Shown: positions 1 to 12,026 of the stretch, piece after piece
Layout: every line of letters starts with the position of its first letter
Numbering within the stretch: position 1 is the first letter of the stretch
Assembly: GCF_001522545.3 (NCBI RefSeq)
Contig: NC_031773.1
Location: forward strand, 19,230,302 to 19,294,301
Reading direction: 5' to 3'
DNA: 64,000 nt
DNA from: Parus major
Lineage: Eukaryota > Chordata > Aves > Passeriformes > Paridae
Program-made: the position numbers and the translations under genes
The notes under the pieces: model-generated
The model's database searches: none
Told to the model about the DNA's origin: nothing
Seen by the model: only the letters and a program-made list of their open reading frames with translations

Positions 1-425
1 AGTGAAATGCTTTGGGCAAGTGTTTCATGTGTGGACAGGAAGGGCAGTAGGGTTGTAGCTATTATTAGGCTGTGACTATACACTGCCATAATGCCACATC
101 CTCTTCCCTGGACCAGGGATACTTTGGAAGGGGAGTCAGAAGACCCTGAGCCTGGAAGAAATCTTACTTTTGGAGTGGTGGATGCAAGCAGAGCAGCAAA
201 AAAAAAACTCTGTGGGGGCAGATCAGGGCGGGCAGCTCAGAATTGTGAAGAAGGTTTTTCAGATTTGCACTGGCTTTTGTGGAATGGAGCCTGAATATTG
301 GTGGGGAGTCAGTGCCAAGGAAACCCAACAATGCCTGGAGCACACCTTGGTTTTTTTCTGGGATGGAAGGGGTGAGCTGGGCAGTTGCCCTGCACTGCCT
401 GAGCTGCTGCTGCTCTGACTTTCAG

Positions 426-631
426 AGAATGGAGTGCAAACCAGTGATTTCAGTTTCAGCTGTTTCCAAAGCAGGCCTTTCCGATGTTGCGTTTGCCCGT
501 GTCCGCCTGCCGAGGCGTGCAGGGCTGAGCAGGCAGTGTGCCGCGAGAGAGCAGCAACGCAGCCTGGCAGCGGCACAGACACGGGCCAGGGCTGCAGCAT
601 GGTCCCCCTGCAAGCAGTACAGCCTCTGCCT
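426..631 (+). other. CpG-rich patch shaped like an exon
   Basis: A pyrimidine-rich CTGCTGCTGCTCTGACTTTCAG ends at 425 and a donor CCT|GTAAGC follows 631, enclosing 206 bp. The part at 480-600 is locally GC- and CpG-rich, unlike its surroundings. Two + strand frames are open across it, but neither protein is recognisable. It could be a noncoding exon, a small unmethylated island or chance. Confidence 0.25.
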
Positions 632-1370
632 GTAAGCACTCTTAAATCCTCTAAATCCTTAGAAAAAGAGGTGGCCATTCAAAAAGTGAGGACAGGTCAC
701 TATGGAAAGGTTGGTCTTAGGTCTTTGACACAGGAATGAGTCATTAATGTGATATCTGTAAGCAGTTCATAGGTTGCCATTTGAAATTCTTGAATGATGT
801 TTGTAATGATGAAGACTTGGGATTTGCTTGATTGCACTTGCTCTTTGTCCCCAGGGCTGTGAAATAGTTGGGGACAATGTACTGTAGTGGGGCTAGGTGT
901 CATCTACCAAGATGCTCTTTTCAAAATTAACACGTAAGCACAAACCCTGTGCAGCTCAACAGCACTTAAGCTCCTTTTTTTGTTATTTAGTACCTTACTG
1001 AATATCAAGAGAGGAATTGTACTTTCCTAATGTCTTTCACCTCCTCTAAGCTTCATTTAACTTACCTTTATATTTAAAAAACCAAAATGCTGAACACAAA
1101 ATTATCTCCACCTTTTAAAATGCAGAATGGTGCATTTATCTTGGGAATGGTGGAAGACGTATCGTAAATAGAAATTTCTGCACTGTTAGGTTATTTAGCA
1201 TATGTTAACATGCTGTTTTCAGACCTTGAACCCTATTCTATTCCCAGATTTATTGTTTGGAAAGGAGAAACATGGATCATGTCTACAGATACATACTATC
1301 TCTTTTATAATTTTGGTATAGATGACCACTTATTTTCAAGTTAACACAGCTTTGGCCAAAAGGAAGAGAG

Positions 1371-1420
1371 TAATAATAATTGAATAATAAATTTGAATTG
1401 AATAATAAATTGAATAATTG
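1371..1420 (+). repeat. AT-rich degenerate tandem repeat (TTGAATAATAAA)
   Basis: The unit TTGAATAATAAA and truncated forms of it occur three to four times, starting with TAATAATAA. No gene is involved. Confidence 0.8.
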
Positions 1421-3902
1421 AAAAGCAGTCAGTATGTTTTCCAAATGAGCATTTGTGTGGTTTTGGTGTACTATTCTGTCTTGAGGTGGTGGTTGTTGTT
1501 ACTGCTGTTTGTTTTTTGTTTTTTTTTTTACTTCTTCAAAATGGAAAATATCTCATATTCTGACTAGTAACTGCAGGGAATACAATACTATATTGGTAGC
1601 TATAATGAGGCATATACAGGTCAGTATACAGTATAGTGACTGTTCTGTGTCTTGGATGATGGCTAAAATCAGTAGTGCCACATCAGAGCCCCTCTTTTTC
1701 ATAGCTTCTAATTCTGCCTGTAAGGAAATGTGTATGTATACTAACTAAACATCTGCAGTGAGCTTGATTATTCTGATTGTACACAGTCAAATCAGACCTC
1801 TCCAGGACATTAATAATTTAATGTGTAGGTGCCAATCTGTTGTCTGTGGACTCACTTACATGTGCAAGCATTCTGTTGCCCTTTGTGTCAGATTTATTGG
1901 ATTCACACAGTGCATGGTTTAATGTTTATGTGAAATGATGAGCTTGCTGCAAATGAGCTCTCTGCAGTGGTTTTATCTGCAGTTGTGAACATCCAGAAGT
2001 CTTGAATGCCTAAACTGCATGCCAGAGCTTAGCATTGCATGGTACTGTGAGAGTGCACCGAGTCAGTGAGGAGACTGCCTAGCTCACTGGTGTCATGATC
2101 ACTCCAGGTCCCAGCTTCTCCTGTGCTGCTTCCTGTGGTGTTCCTGCTGTACCCCAGCTCTTTACCACCTGCAATTATTGCAATATCTTAGCCAGCTTCC
2201 TTGACCCTGTGACCCTTTCTGAGAAAAAGGAAAGATGCGTTATCTGCTATTCCCAGGAATGCTTTCCCTCTTTTGGCCTTTTGTAGATGTCTGCTTGCAG
2301 ACAGCCCCTTTCAATCAGCTCCTATCTATTGCTCTTTATAAGCTCGGAGGCGTGCAAGTAGCTCAAGTTTCAGCTCCATAAAGAGTATGCTCCAGGCCCA
2401 GAAGAATTTTAGATCAATCCATCTTCCTATCCATCCCCTCTTTGTCCCTGTACAGCTGTTGCAATTACAGCATACACCTGGAAACCAGATACCTCTAACA
2501 GACATCTGACAGCATAGGAAGGTGTTTGAGTTGCATCAATGCTAGATTAGTGTATTGTTTTCTTACTGCAGTCTCTGTATTCTTAAGGTGAGTAAAATGC
2601 TACCAGTACCACCATGAACTTTGAGTCCTTTCTGTTCACTTGGGATTTGCAGATCTTTCTGTTTTAGCTGAAAACAGCAGTTGAGTAGATTTACCTATGT
2701 TATAGATAAGTGGTGCCCTGAAATTTTTAACAAAGATGACACTATTCCATTAAATTCTGTTTTGTCTGAAAAAAGAATTGGTATGAGAATTGGCTCTTCT
2801 TTTAGGGCTGTTGTGATTCTGGTGAGATCAGTTGTAATATCAGTGATGGCCAGATAGAATCATTAGGGAGAACCTGTTAATCCAACATACAGACTATTCT
2901 TGTCTGCAGTGGAGATTAACGATCAGGATGCTTAAAACCTGCCAGATTGACTGTCATGTTTTCATTGTCAGATGATCCACTAGATCAGTCACTATCCTTG
3001 GGGAACTCAGGTTTTTATGAGGTTTTTATGATACCTGAGAAGCTCTGTTGTGTTAGCTTTCCCTCCAGTCACTCAGAGCATGTGAGGCTGGTTTTAGCTG
3101 TGGTCTGTCATGGAGCTACAGGCAGAAAAATCCATCCAAGGTGTTGTAGGAGTATACTACATGGTTATTGGCGTGGTTCATGTTTGCATCTTTCAGCCAA
3201 AATAGACTTCTAAGTAGATCTGATATGTCATATGATACCAGTGCTCATGACAGGACCTTTGCCAGCATGTCAAAGGACTTTGGGACCCCCGGAGACTTAC
3301 TGACCTTGAAATGGTTCATATCTCCCTTTTTGACTCTTCCTGATCCTGTATTAACTGCTGCAAGGGAAGACTTCAGATACATGCCAGCTTTTGTGTGGAC
3401 AAAAGTAAGCCACTTAAGATGCATTGCAATTTGTCATAGGGCAAAAGGCCAGGTTATATGAGTAAGTTGAGACTTCCACCTCCATCAGATTGTGCTGGAA
3501 TATGCAGATAGCTTATTAGATACACTCAGACAGAACTGTGCTACTTTTATGGCTTTTAAATAATGTTCTGGTGCTAGAAATCTGTATGAGGAGATTATAT
3601 GTTACAAGCCCAAAGTTACCCAAAGATAGGAGGGTCAAAGAGGATGATAATTTTGGCAGAGTTGTAGTCTTTTTTCAGAAAGATGCCAAACAGTTACTTC
3701 CCGTGAGACAAAGCACTTCCTGTGAAGACCGATAGAGGGATAAGATAGATACTTAGCTAGAAATGTCAAGAATAAAGTTAGCTCCTTTTACATATGCCTT
3801 TTGCAATCATGATAATAATGTAAGGGTTTTAGTTCAACTTAGATTTAAACTTCTCCTTGATTTTGTGCTTGATATTCAGTTTTGTCTTCATACATGTGTA
3901 AT

Positions 3903-4055
3903 TTAGATTTATAAGGGTGGAAAGGACCATTATGATCAGGTAACCTGAACAGAGTCCATGGACTTTTGCCTAAGCTTGTGCCTACATTAAAGTTACTGGC
4001 TGACTTCCAACAAGTTACTGAAAAAGATCTCCAGTTGTGATTTTAATATTAACCT
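3903..4055 (-). mobile_element. Ancient CR1 3'-end relic (antisense)
   Basis: The stretch GGTGGAAAGGACCATTATGA and the following TCAGGTAACCTGAAC match the antisense 3' end of old CR1 families, whose usual form reads GAAGGGACCATTATGATCAT then a CTAGTCTGACC-like part. The GAAAAAGATCTCCAGTTGTG piece near 4020 also fits in order. About 2 kb separates it from the reverse-transcriptase relic in the same orientation; the two could be one element with inserted sequence or separate insertions. Confidence 0.55.
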
Positions 4056-6179
4056 TCTCTTGCTCATTCTCTCCTTCTCCCATCCCCCTTTTGTTATATC
4101 CTCTGTTACCTGTCTCCTGCTCCTTTTGGCAATTTCTATCATGCTTCGTGCAGATGGAGCCCCTTTATTTAATTGCTTTCCTGTTATTCTAATAAAACCT
4201 GAAGACTTCTTTTTTCCAGTAAGGAAAAAGGATTTTGTGTTAATTAGCCTCTATGCATATGGTTAGAGAAAAAATACTAATGTTTTTGTGTGGTGGGACA
4301 GTAGGAGTCTGGAATCTAATCTGTGCTGTATGTCAAGGATGTGTGAAGCTATATACCATAATTAATTTCAACTTTCATTTTTCATAGCAGGAGCTATGCT
4401 TTCATTATAACCCGAGAAATGAGAAATACTTTTTAAAAATAGTGACCCAGCTTCAGAAGAAACTGTTTTTTGATTTCTGATCCAATTATCTGTTTGGTAC
4501 CTAATGTCCCTGCCTGCTGAAATAATAAAAAAATTAAATACTTTTAAATTGTCACTTTTCTCCATGGTAGCTACACATGGAGTCTGAAATCCTGCCTCTT
4601 GAACATATTTAAAGTTTTCTGAGCTGTGATACTTGGGGAAATATCTTGACCACCTCTCCCCCCATTTTATATTTCAATGACACGCATATAGAGTGTCAGG
4701 ACTCCTAAAGCTGGTCCTAAATTCCCTATCTAGTCAACAAAAATGGGTGGCTTTGACAGCATTTAGAGAAATTATCTTTTTCCCGAGTTTGGCCATTTAA
4801 GTCAGGCACCTTTCCAGACAGGCAGCACAGCCATGTGGAATTGGGACATAATTTTACCAAGTGAAAATAGATGTTTAATTGGAGAACAAGACTACTTTGT
4901 GTAATGCACAGGAGTGGTGATTGGACTTGATATTCTTTATATGTTAGGCAAATAAGAGGCTTATGTTTTCCTTGAAATAATTGTTCAGAGTCTCAGAAAA
5001 TAACCCCAAGTTTTTGAAGTTATCTTTTCCCGTAAGTGGAAACCAGTAGGTATTTCACAGGCAGGCTGGGTTTTTGAAGTGTGCTAAAGTTGCTTATAAA
5101 TCCTAGATCCTTATTTTGTCACTTAATTTACATAACCACCATATGGCAACAGTCCATCTACCACATACTGGCTGTAACTAATTTTAACATTATTATTCAT
5201 CTTTTTTCCAGCAACAGAAGGAATGAACTTCTGCCGTTTGGAATCGTATACATTACCTAACGTGTAGTAAATTGGTGTCTTTTTTCTTAGATAAAATGCA
5301 GTCTCATCATTGCAGAGCTGAAAACTGGAAAACAGAACACGCAGAACTGTAGAATAGAACTAATTCCTGAATTGTTTCTGAGTCTTTAGAGATAGTTTGT
5401 TTTGATTAAGGTTTAGGGTTTCTCTGCTTACCCATTGTTAATGTGATGGAGATGATCTGTTGAGTAAAGTGGTGCAACTTGGGAATAGCTGTCTGAATAG
5501 GTGGTTGATAATGGAGAAAAATGACTGAAAGCAGGAGTTTTCATGTTGAGCTGAATATTCTGTCTACCTCTTGGAAAGAGCAGAAGAGAGCTGGCCAAGG
5601 TCTAGATTAGCTGACTGATCTGTAGGATGTAGTTGCTTAGCCAAATCATTAAGCCTTGAAAGGTAGCTATTAATCATCCATGAAGGCTTTTGTGTCCTCT
5701 CTAGAGCGCTGCTCAGGGGAAGCAGAGACGGCCGGGCACACGCACAGGGTACCAGCGAGGGGAGGCAGCTGCTGCGGACCAGGTGCAGCCTGTGTGCTGG
5801 TCTGGGGAAGATGAGAAACAGGAATACTGCAAGGCATGGTTATTTAACCTGTGAAAGAGGCCTGCTGGTCATGATGAAGAGATTGCTTTTAAGGATGCAG
5901 GATGACGTCCTCTTTTTCTGAGAAAACTTAGGCAAGCTGAGAATGATGGGGGTGCAAGGAAGATGTGGAGTCTGTCTTTACTCTGTGGCAAGGTCAGTTG
6001 ACTTTTTTCAAGGAAGGTTTGTCTGACCTCTTCAGGCAGTTCATACATTTCATTATTTTTACCAACAGAAAATTCTCTTGGCTTGGGTGGAAACCTTGCT
6101 GTTAAAATCTAAGCCTGTTTCTTTCCTTTTCCTGGATGAATGTAGGAAACTAACTATTCAGTCTCTCCCTGCATCAGTG
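4056..6179. other. Gene-poor upstream DNA between the CR1 relics
   Basis: AT-rich noncoding DNA. The only departure is a GC-rich patch at about 5704-5795 with several CpGs and a GGCAGCTGCTGCGG segment. It may contain more decayed CR1 sequence that I cannot align by eye. Confidence 0.55.
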
Positions 6180-6900
6180 TTTTATGTGCTTGAGGGCTGT
6201 TAGAATGTCATGTTTTAGTCTTAAATTGTTTGGACTCAAAAACTCACTGTTCTGTGTTTCTTCCAGGGTCATGTTTCCTGGAAGTGTTCTTGCAACTCTC
6301 CTATGCATTCCTTCCAGTTGGCCCACTTGAATTTTTACTTATTTATTTTTGTATTGTGAGAACAAGGCAGTATCACAGCTGTGCCTTGCAGGGCAGAGAG
6401 CTTTTACAGATTTTGCATTCTGTATTCTGGCTTATGCATAATTCTGTTGGTACCTTAAGAAACCTGTTACAGCTTGATGTTGACTTCTGTTTGACTTGTC
6501 TTTTATATCACTCAAGGTCCTTTTCTACACAACTGATTTCTAATTGGCTGTCTCCTGTTCTGTATTTGTGTGGTTCATTTACTCTTACAGTATCTTCAAC
6601 TTTGTCCCTGTTGTGGTGCATTCTGTTTTTTTTCACAGACATTATTTCCTTTTTTCTGTCCACAGTATTTTTTCCTTTGCAATAGGTTCATTTCCTTCTA
6701 GGTTCTTGCCATCTGTAAATTTAATATGCACTCTCTGAATCATGGAGTAAATGCTGGAGTGTATTGCAGCCAGGACAGACTCCTGGTGAACCCCATGTGA
6801 CACATCCTTCTGTTCTGATGCTTACTCATGTATGGCAATGCTCTGGGAGAAAATGCAAACCTAGATTCCCAATTTGAGATTTTTTTGGCCAATGTATGTA
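6180..6900 (-). mobile_element. Ancient CR1 LINE relic (reverse transcriptase region, antisense)
   Basis: Read on the + strand, the segment follows, in order, the antisense of an old amniote CR1 family. Recognisable pieces are GGGTCATGTTTCCTGG near 6266, TCCTTCCAGTTGGCCCAC near 6310, GTATTTGTGTGGTTCATT near 6562, CCATCTGTAAATTTAATA near 6709, and CCAGGACAGACTCCTGGTG near 6770. The element therefore lies on the minus strand and covers part of ORF2. It is heavily diverged and broken by indels and stops. The 151-codon + strand open frame at 6230-6685 is a shadow of it. Recognition is from remembered family consensus, not a search. Confidence 0.7.
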
Positions 6901-6975
6901 ATTGTACATTACAATGTACATTAATTATATTAATATAATATATTAATTATTAATAAATTAATGTATTACATTAAT
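6901..6975 (+). repeat. AT-rich tract with direct repeats
   Basis: TGTACATTA occurs twice, three bases apart, followed by overlapping TTAAT/ATTAA words. It directly abuts the right end of the CR1 relic. Confidence 0.75.
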
Positions 6976-9900
6976 GACATTCTCTCTACTTAATTTTGGG
7001 AAATATGTGTACAGTAATGACATCTAAAAGAATGCTGGAGTTGAAAACTGTGACTTGCTATTGCCTGTTGTTCAGGTCTGTTTGCAGAGGAAATATTGGC
7101 TGATATACTGGAAGAAAAGGAAAGAATGACTGTGATGCTGTACTACCCCCCAACTATAATGTCCTTTTTGAGGTACAGATTATCTCAACTGGCAGCAGGC
7201 CCTGCAAATGTAAATGAAGACAAGCTTTATGATTAAAGAAAGGCAGTTGTAATTCTTTTTTTGGTATAAACAAATTCCTTTTAAGTTTAAAATCAGAGTT
7301 GTACCAACCACAACTGTCTTTACCTTACAGCATTGGCCCATTCTAACTTTTGTTTTTCATGGGGAGATCAGAGGCATTAGAAACTACTTTTTAAGAAGCA
7401 TTTCTCATTTCCAGGTGCTGAGGGTCAAGGAGGAGTTGAGCATTTATGTTGAGCATTTATCTTTTTTATTTTTTTTAAATACAATTTTCCAAGAAAGACT
7501 ACTTCTTTTGATGTGTGATGTGTATTTTTTACCATTTCCAATTGCAGAGGAACATTTTTCTCTGACTTTTGTCACTTGTCTTGGGTGTTCTCGTGTCACC
7601 TCATGAGAGCAATAGCTGTCTCATTGCTCTGGGACTCAGCATCACAAGAATTGACTCAGTTTAGGATGATGGAGTTGCCTGGATGATGGGAAGGGAAGAC
7701 CTTGTGTAGTTTTGTTACTCTATTTTTTTCTTTTGCTACCAGCAATGTCATGATTCCCAGCTTTCCTTTACCCTTCATTTCACTTTTGACTGCTCTTTGC
7801 TTTTGCTCTTCATTCTCTTTTGTTTGTTCTGTTTGGCACCTGTCTTCCCTGCAGGAGGACATTTGGTGTGTGGGGAGGCAAGGAGGCCGGTTACCAGTCA
7901 AAATATCTTGTATTTTTTCACTCCTTTCCTTCTTTCACACTTCCTGATCCACTTCTGACAGCAGTGAAGTTTCCCAGTGTAAAAGCCTCCCTTCTTGCTC
8001 TCATGGTGGGGACAGCACTAAGGGCAGTCATCTTTCCATCCCTGATGGGACTCTGCATCAGGCAGTCTTTTTTTATATTATGTTGTATTCTAACTAAAGT
8101 TAGACTGAAGTTGATTTTATTTTTTTTTTAAATTTAAAACAAGACAAACTTTATTTGAATAAAAACTAGAAAATTAAGTTTTTAAATTGAGCAAACTTAG
8201 AACTCTTAAGAAAGGCAAACAGGAAATTAAAAAATCACCACAATTTCTGAGCTTTTGGGTGAATCCTTGCTTTAGCCAATTCAGTAACTTTCTCAGTTAT
8301 GTCAAACTCTATCCAGGCTCCTCATACCTGGGAAGTTCTTTCTGTTCTTCCCTGAGCTGGCATGGTGCTCCTTGGCATGTTCTCTTTCCATGCAATGATT
8401 TCATTGCTTCATCTTAAGCATCTTGTAATCACAATAAACTACTCTCCAAAGATGTTCTTTCCTCATAATTTCTGGCAGATACTGTGTTTCCAAAAGAAAG
8501 TTACAAGAGCATAGAAACAGTAAACAGAAAATAACCTGTCCCACAGCATTTGAGCCAGAGGGATTGTCTTGAGCATTGGTAAGTGCATGGGGAAAGAGTA
8601 GATGAGCAGGACATGTATGATTACAGTTGTTTTGTTAGAAGGAAGCTCCTGATAAAATAAATGTAAAGCAGGATTCTGAGTGTCATTACTCCTCTGGGAT
8701 TTTGGAAGAGGAACTTCACAGTTAAATCAGAGTATAATTTTATTGAAGTGTCCCTGGTGACTATGATGTCATTATTTCTTTTTGCCAGTGCCCACACTTA
8801 GCTGACCACTTTTCATACATTCAGGAAAAGACAGTCCCTGGCCTGAGAAATTGCAGTCTAAGGCTGGAGAGAGGTGAATACATACAGGTTAGCTGTATTT
8901 ATTGAATTCCTAGTAAATCAGGAAGATGATTGCTTATCTGATACTAATGGAAAAAATTTGCTTATGAGTGATGATCTAAGAAGAGGGGTTTTTACCTAGA
9001 TTAAGAAAGATTTCTTATACTGTAATAAAGTTTCACAATTCGATCTGTGTTTATTAATAGGTCTGCTTTCCTGAAACATGAGTTATGCAAAGATTAGCAA
9101 TGTACAAAAATGTATATCTTAATCTGAAGCTCTGAGGTAAAACCATTGTTTTAAAACCATATGGATTTAAGAGGAACAATTTATCAGGCAGGTGTGATAT
9201 TTAAAAAAAGATAAGGTTGTGGTTACACTTGCGGAAAGATTGACTGGTGGGGAGGAAAAGCAATGTGCTGGTGATCTGTATAGGAAGGAGTCTTTTTTGT
9301 GATGTCAGGTGTTCAGTGTGTTGAGAGCAAGGTGTGTGTTGATTCTCTTTCCCTTTCAGTTCTCTGTACTTCAGGTTTTGGCTTGTCCTCTGCTCCTTCA
9401 GAGACATTACTGAGTTGTGAACTGGAATAATTTTGCCCATTGGGTCCTGTTCAGACAAGTTTCCTTATAATATGATTCATTACTGTTTAAAAAATTCTGC
9501 TAATGTTTTTTTCTTTTTTAGCACTTGCATAGAAAGGTTAGGTGGTCCATGGTATGGTAGGTGGTATGGCTGTGCTTGCACAATATCTCGTGTGCACATC
9601 ATCTCTTGTCTCCAGTGAGGGCTTCACTCTTCAGACCATGGCCCTTTTCCTCCCTGTCAGACCTCTGGTAAGTGATGCTCATTCTTGCATCATGTAACAA
9701 GTATTGGTTCTGCACAGCAGTGACTTGAGTGCTGCTTTTTTTCTTTTCCCATGCTCATAGGCTTAAACCCAGGAGCTGTGAGAACCTCCCACACAGTACA
9801 AGCTGCAGGACATCCCTGCAGAAGTTCAGAATTGAATCCTGTGTTTGTAACTGAGCTGCAAGCATGCCTTCTAGGAAAGTACATCATCTGAGAGGCTGCA

Positions 9901-10318
9901 AAAAATTACTGATTTACAGTAATCCCAGTTTACTTATTCCAATGGGTAATAAATGTTCCCTTCATTTTAATTGGAATTCCTTTGGCTAGTGAGTTTCATG
10001 TTAGGTTTTGTTGTGCTTCTGTTGGTCTAATAAGCTAAGAAAACATCCAAGCCCTTGCTTTCAAACGGTGCTTTTAAGAAATGTGACTCTGGAACCTTCT
10101 TGTGGTTTGTTTATAACATTTCTTGGCTTTCTATAAAATGCTGACATTGGACTCAGGTTTCAATATCTGAATTGCAATCTCAGCTGACAGAATGTATGGA
10201 TTTTCAGAAATTCTTTCCCCCAAAACAGAATATAAAGAGAAGACATTGACAATTTCTATAGCTGTAGGCTCAAAAGTAATCTTACAGAAAACTTGAGACA
10301 TTTCATTACAGTTTGACT

Positions 10319-10400
10319 TTTAATGGATTATTTTTATTTATTTTATTATTTAATGGGTTATTTTATTTATTTTAATTTATTTTTAAAATTTTTAATATGA
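10319..10400 (+). repeat. AT-rich low-complexity tract
   Basis: TTTAATGGATTATTTTTATT and a near copy, TTTAATGGGTTATTTTATTT, follow each other closely, then T/A-only sequence. An imperfect local duplication of about 35 bp. Confidence 0.75.
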
Positions 10401-11978
10401 TGTGATGCCAACCAAAGATGCAAAAAAGCATAGTAAATTTAAAAACAAATCATGTATATTTAAAAACACAAGAGAAGTGTAATGAAAATCAAAACATCTT
10501 CTTTTCTAAAATTCTTTTCTTGCTTAAACTTCACTTTCCTCTGAGAATGTTGAATTTTCTGATGAAGAGTATCAGGAAAAAAACCCCAATTAGCTCATAT
10601 CAGTTGGGCACTGTACAATTGTCCTACCTGTAACAGGTTCATTCTTACGTACACATCTGAAGATCATACTATCCCTCATAATCACACAGTTATGAGCTTT
10701 TTTTTCCATTGGCTATTTCCCTTAGACCAGAGCTCTTCTCTAAGTCATTGATTTACAGGATACTGCTTTTCCAGATCTGGATGTTTGACGTGTATTCTTT
10801 GTTTGAATGAAACTAGCACTTCAAGCACCAAAGCCTCTGTGTGGAACTGACCCATCCTTATCGCTTCTGGCATGCTGCTGGAGTTTGTACACTAGTTGCA
10901 GTGATCCTTTTGTATTCAGTTCAATAATAAAAGTATTTCTTATAGTGAGCTGTGAATAGAAACTGTGTGCAACACCATTTGAAATACTTCTGTTTAGAAA
11001 TGCATAAACCAAATTTTCAGTTGAAATCCATTTTATATTCAAGAATCTGCAAGTGGGTGATGAACTAGATACTCGTATGGAGTTTTTTCATCTTATTTTT
11101 CTTATCACCCTTATAACTTGTTTTAAAACAGAAGCTACTTCACCATGATGTAAAATAGTTTGTCAAAGCCTGTTATGTCAGTATAATTTACTTTATCGCC
11201 TAAACTTCTAATCTCTTGCAGTAATGGTATTTGTGTGACAAAGCCTGTTTTGTATAATTCTCACTGAATGACCTTAATTATGCTACCATACTCAAGGCAA
11301 ATGGCATCCCTATCAGCCTTCCATCATTTTGTGAGCAATCAATACCAGTCTATCCCTTTAGGTCATCCCTCTTAACCTTCTTAATATCTAATTAGCTTTT
11401 TGCTATTTTTTTCTTCCTTCCACATTATACCAATATTTCTTAAAACTCAATGTTAATCTTCTCCCAGATTTTCTTGTTTTTTGAAGAAACTCATGGACAA
11501 GGCTCTTCTAGCTCCTGAGAAATGCTAAGGCTGTCTGAACTACTCACACATCCTATTCTCAGATGCTGGGAGGATGTTTGAGCTGAAATTGTGTTACACC
11601 TGGACATACACAATGGGGAAAGGTGTTCCAAGTGAAACTTTATACCTGTTTAACTGTGTTTTGGAGAAACAGGTTAGACTGTAACCTCTGTAAAGTCTGA
11701 GTGGTCTCGGTGAGACCTTCCACGTTTTCCTCTCATGTTTGATGGCACGCGATCAGCTGGACAGAAGGGTAAAGCAGCATGAAAGGCAGTGTGTGGTAAG
11801 TTCCTGAGCATAGCCCCAAGATGGGAAACAAGAACTGTCCTGTGTCCCAGCCCACCCTGCCATGCCTGTGCTGTGGGACTTTGTGCAGGTAACAAACTCG
11901 CTGCTTCTGGTTCTGAAAAACAAAGGATTGCATCTGTGCTTGTTTGTTATATTCCAAACAGCTGAAAATTTTATAAAT

Positions 11979-12026
11979 AATTTTACAATTTTGTGAAGAG
12001 TTTTACAGTTTAAAAATTGTAAAATT
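11979..12026. repeat. 14-bp AT-rich inverted repeat
   Basis: AATTTTACAATTTT (11979-11992) and AAAATTGTAAAATT (12013-12026) are perfect reverse complements, with a 20-bp loop that contains a third TTTTACA word. Low-complexity origin is likely. Confidence 0.8.

Larger units (their letters stand above)
1..3902. other. Gene-poor upstream DNA, left part
   Basis: Apart from the CpG-rich patch at 426-631 and the AT-rich repeat near 1.4 kb, I see no coding exon, RNA gene or mobile element. Open frames are at most about 140 codons, many begin at non-ATG codons, and none shows a domain. Confidence 0.6.

Noticed and set aside
5410..5422. GGTTTAGGGTTT, considered as an interstitial telomere repeat
   Set aside because: Fewer than two units and not the vertebrate TTAGGG phase; chance.
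6230..6738. Hydrophobic 151-codon + strand frame resembling a membrane protein
   Set aside because: It is the T-rich antisense of an old CR1 LINE relic; the apparent membrane segments are TTT/CTT codons.
3330..7966. Similar peptide LPDP(V/L)LTA in frames at about 3330-3360 and 7931-7966
   Set aside because: The shared DNA is only about ten bases (CTTCCTGATCC) plus weak similarity, and the flanks differ. Chance or a very decayed repeat is more likely than related exons.
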